Positions 46,448-54,442 of a stretch of 64,000 nt of DNA are shown piece by piece; position 1 is the stretch's first letter, and each line of letters begins with the position of its first letter. This stretch comes from Murinocardiopsis flavida. GTDB lineage: Bacteria; Actinomycetota; Actinomycetes; Streptosporangiales; Streptosporangiaceae. A model generated the notes under the pieces. That model saw only the letters and a program-made list of their open reading frames with translations, had not been told where the DNA came from and did no database searches. The translations under genes and the position numbers were made by a program. The stretch lies in contig NZ_PYGA01000017.1 in NCBI RefSeq assembly GCF_003014485.1, positions 1 to 64,000 on the forward strand. Reading direction: 5' to 3'.

Positions 46448-48290
46448 GGTCGATGACCTCCTGGAGCACCCCGGCCAGTTCCTCTGCCTTGAAGGGCAGG
46501 CCGTTGACCTTGGTGTAGCTGATGACGTCGACCAGGAACCTGCCGCGCAGCAGCAGCGCGAGCTGGCCGAGGTTGATCTCGGGGACGAGCACCCGGTCGT
46601 AGCGCCGCAGCACCTCGCCCAGGTCCGCCGGGAACGGGTTGATGTGGCGCAGGTGGGCCTGCGCGACCGTGCCGCCGGCGCGGCGCACCCGGCGCACCGC
46701 TGCGCCGATGGAGCCGTAGGTGCCGCCCCAGCCCAGCACGAGGACGTCGGCGTCGCCCGAGGGGTCGTCGACCTCCAGCGGCGGGATGTCGCGGGCGATC
46801 CCGTCGATCTTGGCCTGCCGGGTGCGCACCATGAGGTCGTGGTTCGACGGGGTGTAGGAGATGTTGCCGGTGCCGTCGCTCTTCTCGATGCCGCCGAGCC
46901 GGTGCTCCAGACCCGGGGTCCCGGGCACCGCCCACGGGCGGGCCAGGGTCTCGGGGTCGCGCTGGTAGGGCAGGAACGCGCCGTCGTCGCCGTTGGGCTC
47001 GGTGGTGAACTCGACGGTGAGGTCGGGGAGGTTCTCGACATCGGGCAGCCGCCACGGCTCCGAACCGTTGGCGAGGTAGCCGTCGGACAGCACGATGACC
47101 GGGGTCCGGTACGTCGCCGCGATGCGGGTTGCCTCGACGGCGATGTCGAAGCAGTCGGCGGGGGAGCGGGGGGCGAGGACCGGCACGGGGGACTCGCCGT
47201 TGCGGCCGAACATCGCCATGAGCAGGTCGGACTGCTCGGTCTTCGTGGGCATCCCCGTGCTGGGGCCGGCGCGCTGCACGTCGATGACGAGCAGCGGCAG
47301 CTCGGTCATCAGCGCCAGCCCGATGGTCTCGGCCTTCAGCACCATGCCGGGGCCCGACGTGGTGGTGACCCCGAGCGCCCCGCCGAACGCCGCGCCCAGC
47401 GCGGCGCCGACCCCGGCGATCTCGTCCTCGGCCTGGAACGTGCGGATGCCGAACCGCTTGTGCTTGGACAGCTCGTGCAGGATGTCGGAGGCGGGGGTGA
47501 TCGGGTACGACCCGAGGAACAGCGGCAGCCCCGACAGCTGCGAGCCCGCGATCAGGCCGTAGGAGATCGCCAGGTTCCCGGTGATGTTGCGGTAGGTGCC
47601 CGGCGGCAGCGGGGCCGGCTTCACCTCGTAGGAGACGGCGAAGTCCTCGGTGGTCTCGCCGAAGTTCCACCCGGCCTGGAACGCCGCGAGGTTCGCCGCC
47701 ATGATGACCGGCTTGTTGGCGAACTTCGCCTTCAGGAAGCCGAGGGTGCCCTCGGTGGGCCGGTTGTACATCCACGAGAGGAGGCCCAGCGCGAACATGT
47801 TCTTCGCGCGCTCGGCGTCCTTCTTGGAGATCTCGAAGTCCTCCAGCGCCTTGACCGTCATCGAGGTCAGCGGCACCGAGCTGAGCTTGAACTCCGCGAG
47901 GGAGCCGTCCTCGACCGGGTTGCTGCCGTAGCCGACCTTGGTGAGGTTGCGCTTGGTGAACTCGTCGGTGTTGACGATGACCATGGCGCCGTTGGGGACG
48001 TCGTCGATGTTGGCCTTCAGCGCCGCGGGGTTCATCGCCACCAGGACGTTCGGGGCATCGCCCGGGGTCATGATGTCGTGGTCGGCGAAGTGCAGCTGGA
48101 AGCTCGACACCCCGGGCAGCGTGCCGGCGGGGGCGCGGATCTCGGCGGGAAAGTTCGGCAGGGTGGAGAGGTCGTTGCCGAACGACGCGGTTTCCTGGGT
48201 GAAGCGATCGCCGGTCAACTGCATGCCGTCGCCGGAGTCACCGGCGAAGCGGATGATGACGCGGTCGATTTGCTGGACCTGTTTGGTCAC
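46437..48290 (-). CDS. korA: 2-oxoacid:ferredoxin oxidoreductase alpha subunit
   Basis: A 617-residue fusion of the gamma domain (residues 1-200, RVIIRFAGDSGDGMQLTG) and the alpha domain (GSYPITPASDILHELSKHK; FQAEDEIAGVGAALGAAFGG). This gamma-alpha fusion is the normal form in actinobacteria. The motif YPITPAS in the alpha domain contacts ThDP and substrate. GTG 48290 is the start with AGGAGG upstream. The pair forms a two-gene operon ending at the korB terminator. Confidence 0.94.
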
Positions 48291-48698
48291 TGAGATCGCC
48301 GACCTCCTGGTGAAGCCGCCGAACGCGGGCGGCGGCTTAGGGTTGCCTCAGTCTCGCCATGATGGTACGTAGCGGTCGCGTACCGGATGGATGGCGGGGT
48401 CCCCATCGATGCTGGACCGCCCGGTCAAGCCTAGGGTGCGGAGCACGGGGCCGCCGGTGGATCTCGGCGCGGCCCGTGCACAGCGGGACCGGGTGGTCGT
48501 GGACGGGGCCGCAGGGGAGCACGGTTCCCGCCCGCGGTACTGCGAGGGTCGCGGTGGGGGTCAGCGACACAGCGCGCTGGCGACCCGTCCGAGGTCGACG
48601 TGCGGGCGCCCGACGAGCAGCGCGCCGGGCGCGGCGATCCTCCGATGAGTGGCCACTCCCGCACTATAGGTCGTCCGCCTCCGGGAGGCGCGGGGCGG
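48291..48698. other. Intergenic region upstream of korA
   Basis: About 400 bases between divergent korA and the htpX unit. The korA-proximal part holds its AGGAGG site and leader. No gene of recognisable character is present on either strand. CACTATAGG at 48663-48671 could be part of a promoter for the small frame that follows. Confidence 0.45.
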
Positions 48699-48905
48699 GT
48701 GTCCGAAATCACGCTTGCGGACGGCCGCGTCCATGCGCACGGGCCTGCCGGGACCAGTGCGCGCCGCGCAGCGGCTGATGAGATCGTGACCGCCATTGGG
48801 GAACGCGACGCCATGACCCGGACGTTCACCCGTTGGCGGGACACGGGGCAAACCCGACCACGCACCCCGCCCACCGGGAGCGGGCAGACGCGAAGGAGGC
48901 CGTGA
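48699..48905 (+). CDS. Possible small CDS ahead of htpX
   Basis: A 68-codon frame starting at GTG 48699, ten bases after GGGAGG (48683-48688), and ending seven bases before the htpX start. The first 45 residues have mixed composition (ITLADGRVHAHGPAGTSARR; DEIVTAIGERDAM) rather than the Arg/Pro runs of spurious frames; the end becomes Arg/Pro-rich. No family is recognised. It may be a short leader coupled to htpX or a chance frame. Confidence 0.3.
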   Translation: MSEITLADGRVHAHGPAGTSARRAAADEIVTAIGERDAMTRTFTRWRDTGQTRPRTPPTGSGQTRRRP

Positions 48906-48911
48906 GACGTC

Positions 48912-49781
48912 GTGCACCACAACACGATCCGCACAGCGGCCCTGCTCGCCGGGCTCTCCGGGGTCATCATCCTGGCCGGCCAGTTCTTCGGCGGGCCGTG
49001 GGGCCTGCAACTCGGCGTGGTCATCGCCATCGTGCTGATCGGCCTGGTGTTCTTCTTCGGCGACACCATGACCCTGCGGGCCATGCACGCCCGCCCCGTC
49101 AGCGAGATCGAGCAGCCCGACCTCTACCGGGTGGTCCGCGAACTGGCCACGGCGGCGCGCCAGCCCATGCCGCGCATCTACCTGTCGCCCACCCGCGCGC
49201 CCAACGCCTTCGCCACCGGGCACACGCCCCGCCGTGCCGTTGTCTGCTGCACCACGGGCCTGCTGGCCCTGCTGAACGAGAGTGAACTGCGCGGCGTGCT
49301 CGCCCACGAGCTGTCGCACATCCGCAGCCGCGACACGCTCGCCTGCTCCGTCGCCGCGACGGTCGCCACGCTCATCACCTCGCTCACGGCGCTGGCGCTG
49401 CTGATCCCGCTCGGCGACTCCGAGGACGAGGACGTCCCCAGCCTCATCAGCGCGCTGCTGTTCCTGGTGCTGGGGCCCGCGGCGGCCATGGTGATCCAGG
49501 CCGCGGTGAGCCGCCGCCGGGAGTTCCGCGCCGACGAGGCCGCCGCCGAACTCACCGGCGAACCGCTCGCCCTCGCGACGGCGCTGCGCAAGATCGAGGT
49601 CGGCGGCCGGGTCCACTCGCTCCCCGCCGAACGCGGCCTGCTCGCCGCCGGGCACCTGATGATCGCCCCGCCGTTCCACCGCAAGGGGATGTCGCGGCTG
49701 TTCTGCGCGCACCCGCCCACCACCGAGCGCATCCGGCGCCTGCGCGACCTCGCCCGGCGCTGGGGCGAGGGGCACCGGTAG
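48912..49781 (+). CDS. htpX: HtpX-like M48 membrane metalloprotease
   Basis: A 289-residue integral-membrane zinc protease for quality control of membrane proteins. Two N-terminal helices (about 8-28 and 33-52) precede the zinc motif HELSH (132-136); two more helices (145-168 and 178-197) are followed by the third ligand region RRREFRADEAAAELTG. The family's N-terminal cytosolic site is complete. GTG 48912 follows AAGGAGG at slightly long spacing (12 bases). Confidence 0.9.
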   Translation: MHHNTIRTAALLAGLSGVIILAGQFFGGPWGLQLGVVIAIVLIGLVFFFGDTMTLRAMHARPVSEIEQPDLYRVVRELATAARQPMPRIYLSPTRAPNAFATGHTPRRAVVCCTTGLLALLNESELRGVLAHELSHIRSRDTLACSVAATVATLITSLTALALLIPLGDSEDEDVPSLISALLFLVLGPAAAMVIQAAVSRRREFRADEAAAELTGEPLALATALRKIEVGGRVHSLPAERGLLAAGHLMIAPPFHRKGMSRLFCAHPPTTERIRRLRDLARRWGEGHR

Positions 49782-49962
49782 CCGCAGCGGCGGAGCGCTG
49801 CGCGCGGGGGAGCGCGGCGTCGTCCCCGGAACGGCATTCGGCGCCGCGCCGGAAAGCGCGCCCGCACGGGATCGCAATTCCCCACCCGGGACTCGATTTC
49901 ATCTCACACCCGGCAAAAGGGGTGCGTCACGGTACGAATCCTCGTACACTGACCGCGTCGAA

Positions 49963-49981
49963 GCCCGCCATTTCGGCGGGC
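49963..49981 (+). promoter_or_regulatory. Leader hairpin with ATTTC loop
   Basis: GCCCGCC and GGCGGGC form a perfect 7-base-pair stem around the loop ATTTC, 35 bases before the first secreted-protein gene. TACACT at 49945-49950 is a plausible -10 element just upstream, so the hairpin would be at the very 5' end of the message. A hairpin with the same loop recurs before the second gene. Confidence 0.45.
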
Positions 49982-50016
49982 CATTTCTTCGGAACAAATA
50001 GAAAGTCCCCCATTCG

Positions 50017-50337
50017 ATGCAGATCAAACGCGCCATTTTCTCCGCCGCCGCGGCCCTCGGGGTCGCGGCGGTGTCGTTCGGAGTGGCGGGTGCCGCCGCC
50101 CCCGCTGCCGAGGCGGGGCTGATGTGCCAGGCGAAGATCTCGAAGGCCGGGGTCTCCCACGCCGCGTACTCCGTGTGCAAGGGCTACTCCGGCAACGACT
50201 ACCGCCAGGTTCGCGCGGTCGCCTACTGCAAGGGCGACCAGACCGTCTACGGCCCGTGGAAGTGGAACGGCGCCAAGAGCACCGCACCGTGCCCGCGCAA
50301 TATCGCGATCAACCGCGCCGGGGTGCAGCTGAAGTAG
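50017..50337 (+). CDS. Small secreted four-cysteine protein, first of a tandem pair
   Basis: A 106-residue exported protein of unknown function. A Sec signal peptide (MQIKRAIFSAAAALGVAAVS...) ends at APAAEA, with likely cleavage after Ala33. The mature part, about 73 residues, has four cysteines (37, 54, 71, 92), presumably two disulfides, and conserved blocks GLMCQAK, CKGYSGNDYRQVRAVA and YGPW. The next gene encodes a close paralogue. No family is recognised. Context gives no function; size and disulfides would suit an extracellular structural, inhibitor or toxin-like role, all speculative. Confidence 0.8.
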   Translation: MQIKRAIFSAAAALGVAAVSFGVAGAAAPAAEAGLMCQAKISKAGVSHAAYSVCKGYSGNDYRQVRAVAYCKGDQTVYGPWKWNGAKSTAPCPRNIAINRAGVQLK

Positions 50338-50395
50338 CCCGGACCGCGACCGGGATTCCGGGGGCCGCATGGCTCCCGCCGCCGCGAATGCGGTA

Positions 50396-50416
50396 CCGCG
50401 CGGATTTCCCGCGCGG
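50396..50416 (+). promoter_or_regulatory. Intergenic hairpin with ATTTC loop between the secreted-protein genes
   Basis: CCGCGCGG (50396-50403) and CCGCGCGG (50409-50416) pair around the loop ATTTC. The loop is identical to that of the hairpin before the first gene while the stem sequence differs. It may end the first transcript, protect the second, or both. Confidence 0.4.
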
Positions 50417-50509
50417 TTCGGCGCGGACCGGCATCGCCCCCGAATTCCCCATTCCCCTGACCATGGAATCCGGAATCGTCCGGACGAAGCGAGAAAGCCA
50501 CCCGAAACG

Positions 50510-50824
50510 ATGTCGATGAAACGCACTCTGGCATCCGTGACCGCCGCACTGGGCGTCGCGGTGACGTCCTTCGCCCTCATGGGCACCGCCGCCCCGGCGG
50601 CTGAAGCCGGGCTGATGTGCCAGGCCAAGGTCGCGAAGAGCAAGGCGTACGTCTACTCCGCGTGCAAGGGCTACTCAGGCAACAACTACCGCCAGGTCCG
50701 CGCGGTCGCCTCGTGCGACAGCTACAAGACCTACGGCCCCTGGGTCGACGGCGGCGCCGCGACGAGCCGCGCGTACTGCGCCGAGTCGTTCGCGGTCAAG
50801 TTCGCCTCCGTGCAACTGCGCTAG
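50510..50824 (+). CDS. Small secreted four-cysteine protein, second of a tandem pair
   Basis: A 104-residue paralogue of the preceding protein, in the same orientation 172 bases downstream. The signal peptide (MSMKRTLASVTAALGVAVTS...) again ends at APAAEA. The mature protein has cysteines 37, 52, 69 and 90 and the same blocks GLMCQAK, CKGYSGNNYRQVRAVAS and YGPW. The middle and C-terminal loops differ, so the disulfide core is conserved while surface segments have diverged. ATG 50516 is a possible second start. Function unknown. Confidence 0.8.
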   Translation: MSMKRTLASVTAALGVAVTSFALMGTAAPAAEAGLMCQAKVAKSKAYVYSACKGYSGNNYRQVRAVASCDSYKTYGPWVDGGAATSRAYCAESFAVKFASVQLR

Positions 50825-50869
50825 CCGACCCGCCCGGCCGAGGGCGGGAGCCCGCCCTCGGCCGCCCGA

Positions 50870-51367
50870 CTACCGGTAGTTCACGAACTGAAGGGCCACG
50901 TCGAGGTCCTGCTCCTTGAGCAGGGTCATGACGGCCTGCAATTCGTCCTTCTTCTTCGAGCTGACCCGCAGCTCGTCGCCCTGGATCTGCGCCTTGACGC
51001 CCTTGGGGAACTCGTCGCGGATCAGCTTGGAGATCTTCTTCGCGTCCTCGGAGCCGATGCCTTCCTTGAGGCTGATCGGCAGCCGGTACTCCTTGCCGGA
51101 GATCTTCGGCTCCTCCTCGGTGTCGAGGATCTTCAGCGAGAGGTTGCGCTTGATGAGCTTGGACTTGAAGACGTCCAGCGCCGCCAGCACGCGCTCCTCG
51201 GAATTGCCCTTGATCTCCACGACCTGGTCGCCCGACCACGAGATGTCCGCGCCGGTGCCCTTGAAGTCGAAGCGCTGGGACAGTTCCTTCGCGGTCTGGT
51301 TCAGCGCGTTGTCGACCTCCTGGCGGTCGAGTTTGGACACGACGTCGAAACTGGAATCTGCGGCCAC
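50870..51367 (-). CDS. yajQ: YajQ-family cyclic-di-GMP/nucleotide-binding protein
   Basis: A 165-residue cytosolic protein of the YajQ (UPF0234) family, two ferredoxin-like RNP domains. Signature segments are [19 protein letters not shown] and [13 protein letters not shown]. YajQ binds nucleotides, and some homologues bind cyclic-di-GMP and act as transcriptional co-regulators. GTG 51367 gives the family length (about 163); the longer upstream frame has no family support. It converges on the secreted-protein pair. Confidence 0.92.
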   Translation of the reverse strand: MAADSSFDVVSKLDRQEVDNALNQTAKELSQRFDFKGTGADISWSGDQVVEIKGNSEERVLAALDVFKSKLIKRNLSLKILDTEEEPKISGKEYRLPISLKEGIGSEDAKKISKLIRDEFPKGVKAQIQGDELRVSSKKKDELQAVMTLLKEQDLDVALQFVNYR

Positions 51368-51613
51368 TGCGCTCGCACCCCTGCAACGTTGTTTCGGGCC
51401 CGACCCCCGGGAGGGGCGGGCGACGGCGGTTGACGGAGCGGCCGGACGCCACCCGTACGCATGAGAGCCCGACCACACCAGGCTAAGAGCCTAGCCGGGG
51501 ACTGGGGTGGGGGACGGGCGTGCCGCGGCGGCGCGATGAATGCGTTCGAGTCACTGCCGCGAATCCGCTATCCTCGTTCGTGTGCCGCGGCGCGGAGTCG
51601 CCGCAGTACTCCC

Positions 51614-51695
51614 GGCAGGTTGCCCGAGTGGCCAAAGGGAGCGGACTGTAAATCCGCCGGCTCAGCCTTCGTAGGTTCGAACCCTACACCTGCCA
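51614..51695 (+). tRNA. tRNA-Tyr (GUA)
   Basis: An 82-base class II tRNA. Acceptor arms GGCAGGT (51614-51620) and ACCTGCC (51688-51694), discriminator A51695, and TTCGAAC in the T loop. The anticodon loop CTGTAAA gives GTA at 51648-51650. The long variable arm is as expected for bacterial tRNA-Tyr. CCA is not encoded. It marks the left edge of the Wadjet/ATPase island. Confidence 0.95.
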
Positions 51696-51700
51696 CACCA

Positions 51701-51748
51701 CGAGAACCCCTGATGAGCAGCATCAACGCTGCCCATCGGGGGTTCTCG
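51701..51748 (+). terminator. Hairpin after tRNA-Tyr
   Basis: CGAGAACCCC at 51701-51710 pairs with GGGGTTCTCG at 51739-51748; inner bases GAGCAG and CTGCCC can extend the structure. It begins six bases after the tRNA and is its likely terminator. Confidence 0.7.
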
Positions 51749-52019
51749 CGTTTCCGGTGGGTCCCGGTCGGTCGCGGCCGCTGTGGAACAGCCGCGGAAC
51801 GTGCCCGGACGGGGGAGTGATCGGCGTGGCTCGGGGTGGGCGGGCGGTGACCGAGAGCCGCCGCCCCGCCGCCGTCCGGTGGGCGCGCCGACGGTGGCGG
51901 GAAGTTCTCGGGTAAAACTGTGAATCTCCTGCTCACAGGCGACATTTCAGCGCCGTCGATGGGGCGTGTACGCCGATTTTGGGCACGGCGGTCGTGTGGG
52001 GTCTTTAGTCTGCTGAGTT
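51749..52019. other. Region between tRNA-Tyr terminator and the jet genes
   Basis: No gene is supported. It does not encode the missing N-terminal half of JetA in any frame I read. TAGTCT at 52006-52011 lies eight bases before the GTG of the short jetA, a spacing typical of actinomycete leaderless transcripts. No duplicate of the tRNA 3' end that would mark an attachment site is seen. Confidence 0.5.
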
Positions 52020-52922
52020 GTGGGTGATTCAGCGAAGCGAGGCAGGGGCGCGCGGGCGGCGGTACCGCGCGCCGAGTCGTCGACGCTGCCGACCGGAGCG
52101 CCCGACGCCCCCCACTCCCACCGCCCGGTGGCGCGGCACGGCCGTGCGGCGCTGCTGCGCCTCGCGTCCTGGTTCGACGCCGCCGACAGCGCGTCCGCGC
52201 ACGAGATCTACACCGCCGCGTTCGGCGCCCACGGCGGGCACCACCTCGGCGGCGGGGTCGTGGACGACTCCGTCCACGCCACCACGAGCTGGTGGGACGC
52301 CCCCACCGCGGTGCTGCCCAGCGGCCCGCGCAGCGCCGTTCCGGCCGCGGCGGTCGCCGACTACGGCGACCAGCAGGCCCGGTTGCGCGACGCCGCCGAG
52401 GCCGCGGCGCACTGGCGGCGCTCGGCGGCCCGCGAGGTCCGCCGGCTGCTGTCCGAGCCCACCGGCGACGACTCCCGGGTCGACCTGTCGGCCGCGGCGA
52501 TGGAAGTACTCATGGAGCTGCTCACCGCGGCCCTCGGTTCCGGCGACACCGGGGCGGGGCCGGTCTCGGCCGGCGACCTCGAACTCGACGTCCGGCTGCA
52601 CGTCAGCCGCGACCCCGACGCCAGGCTCACGCTCAGCCGCAGCGCGGGCGCACTGGTGCTGGCCGAGCTGCGACTGCGGGCCACCGGGTACGCCGAGACC
52701 GACGCCGGCGGCGCGCGGGGTCCCGCAACGGACGCCGACGACCCCGGTCCCGGCCACGGCGCCGCGCGCACCCCCGACGACTCCGACGACCCCGACGAGT
52801 TCGCCAACGCCGCGACCCCGCCCGCCGGGTTCGCGGCCCCCGGTGGCACGCCCGGCACGGGCGGCCGCCACAGCCAGTCCGGCCGTTCGCACGCGGCGAC
52901 CCGCCTGGTGCGCAACGGATGA
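52020..52922 (+). CDS. jetA: JetA-like protein (DUF2397/TIGR02677), C-terminal half only
   Basis: A 300-residue protein matching only the C-terminal half of the Wadjet kleisin JetA. Recognisable blocks are RLASWFDAADSASAHEIYTAAFG (in part: LASWFDAADSASAHEIY), HATTSWWDAP and ARLRDAAEAAAHWRRSAARE. Full JetA proteins are about 480-500 residues; the N-terminal winged-helix and SMC-neck part is missing and replaced by 45 low-complexity residues. The C-terminal 70 residues are Asp/Pro/Gly-rich. TAGTCT just upstream would give a leaderless message from GTG 52020, so the short form may be expressed. It is either a truncated remnant or a minimal variant; jetB follows after 46 bases. Confidence 0.7.
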   Translation: MGDSAKRGRGARAAVPRAESSTLPTGAPDAPHSHRPVARHGRAALLRLASWFDAADSASAHEIYTAAFGAHGGHHLGGGVVDDSVHATTSWWDAPTAVLPSGPRSAVPAAAVADYGDQQARLRDAAEAAAHWRRSAAREVRRLLSEPTGDDSRVDLSAAAMEVLMELLTAALGSGDTGAGPVSAGDLELDVRLHVSRDPDARLTLSRSAGALVLAELRLRATGYAETDAGGARGPATDADDPGPGHGAARTPDDSDDPDEFANAATPPAGFAAPGGTPGTGGRHSQSGRSHAATRLVRNG

Positions 52923-52968
52923 CCAAGAGCCCACGACCGGCGGCGAGGGCGGCGAGGAGGTGACCCCC

Positions 52969-54237
52969 ATGACATCCGATCCCGACATCGCGCTCATCTT
53001 CGAGCGGCAGGGGGCCGCCCGCACACTGCTCGCGGCCCCGATCATCGGCGCGCGCACCCACCCTGAGGAGTTCGCGCTGGTCGCCGCGCACTCCGACTGG
53101 CTGATCCAGCGGTTCGGCCGGGTGCTCGGCTACCGGCTCGACGTCGGCACCGACCACGCCCGGCTCGCGAAGGCCGGGCTGGTGCGCGGCGTCACCCGGC
53201 CGCCGGCCCGCGCCAGCGGGGCCGTGTTCTCCCCGCGGTCGTACGCGTTCCTGGCGCTGACCCTCGCCGTCCTTGTCGAGGCGCCGCCCAGCGTCGCGCT
53301 ACCGGACCTCGCCGCGGAGGTCCGCGCGGCCGCGGCGGAGGCCGGGCTCGGACTCGACCCTGAGGGCAGCACCGCCGAACGCCACGCGTTCGCCGCCGCG
53401 CTGCGCCGCCTCACCGAATGGGGCGCCGTGCGCCCGGTGGCCGACCCGGCGAGCGGGCCCGCCGCGAACGGCGGCGCCGAAGTGCCGCACACCCGCCTGG
53501 AGGTCGACAGCGCCATTGCGCGCTCGGTCGTGGCGAACCCCCCGCACTCCGAGTCCGACGCAGGCGCGTTCCTCGGCGCGGCGCACGACGTCGAGCCCGC
53601 CGACCCCGGGGCCGCCGAACTCGCCCTGCGGCGCCTCCTCGCCGAGACCCCGGTGGTGTACCGCGCCGACCTGTCCCCGGCGATGCGCGACCACCTCGCC
53701 CGGCACCAGTGGCGCGCCGCCGCGGAGCTCGGCGGCCTGCTGGGCTGCGAGGCCGAGATCCGCGCCGAAGGCGTCGCGCTGATCATGCCCGACGACCCCG
53801 ACCGCTCCGGCCGCGCCGCAGTGCCGCGCACCCCCGTGTTCCCCGGGGCCGACCCCGTCAGCCAGGCCGCGCTGGCGCTCGTCGGGCGGCTTGTCGAGCG
53901 GCTCGGCCCGCGTGCACCCCGGGCCGACTCCGTCCCGGTGCCGGGCGAGCTGCTGGAACGGGAACTCACCGCGGTCACCGACCCCGCCGGTGCGGCGTCC
54001 CGCAGGTGGGCCCGCGCCGCCGTCGGCCACGACCCCGACCCCGAGCACCTGTCCGGCCGGGTCCTCACGCTGCTCGCCGAGGCCCGGCTGCTCGACCGCG
54101 TCCCCGCCGCCGACGGCGCCCCCGGGGAGTGGACGCTCGCCGCCGCGGCGGCCCGCTACGGCCCGCGCGCCGCCGACCCCGGGGAGGAGGCGGGGGCCAA
54201 TGACGAACCCGCGCGCCCGAACGAGCACCCGCGATGA
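52969..54237 (+). CDS. jetB: JetB-like protein (DUF2398/TIGR02678)
   Basis: A 422-residue, apparently full-length member of the TIGR02678 family, the MukE-like winged-helix subunit of Wadjet that bridges kleisin and SMC. Typical segments are FERQGAARTLLAAPIIGART, HSDWLIQRFGRVLGYRLDV, SPRSYAFLALTLAVL and VVYRADLSPAMRDHLARHQW. ATG 52969 has GAGGAGG eight bases upstream; GTG 52960 is an alternative. The tail is acidic. It lies between the short jetA and jetC on one strand, so one operon. Confidence 0.82.
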   Translation: MTSDPDIALIFERQGAARTLLAAPIIGARTHPEEFALVAAHSDWLIQRFGRVLGYRLDVGTDHARLAKAGLVRGVTRPPARASGAVFSPRSYAFLALTLAVLVEAPPSVALPDLAAEVRAAAAEAGLGLDPEGSTAERHAFAAALRRLTEWGAVRPVADPASGPAANGGAEVPHTRLEVDSAIARSVVANPPHSESDAGAFLGAAHDVEPADPGAAELALRRLLAETPVVYRADLSPAMRDHLARHQWRAAAELGGLLGCEAEIRAEGVALIMPDDPDRSGRAAVPRTPVFPGADPVSQAALALVGRLVERLGPRAPRADSVPVPGELLERELTAVTDPAGAASRRWARAAVGHDPDPEHLSGRVLTLLAEARLLDRVPAADGAPGEWTLAAAAARYGPRAADPGEEAGANDEPARPNEHPR

Positions 54238-54442
54238 CCGGTGTTTTCGCAGGTACCGGGCCATAGCGCCGACAAATCCGCAGGTCGGCCCCAATGCGCC
54301 GGGCCACTCGGGACATCCGGGAGAATAAGGAGGGTGCCTCCGACCGCGGCCCCCCGGATCGCGCGGAGCCCCGCGGGCCACCGGCGGCCCGGGAATCCCA
54401 CCGAACACACCCCATAGGGACACACCAACGAGGCGACGAGGC

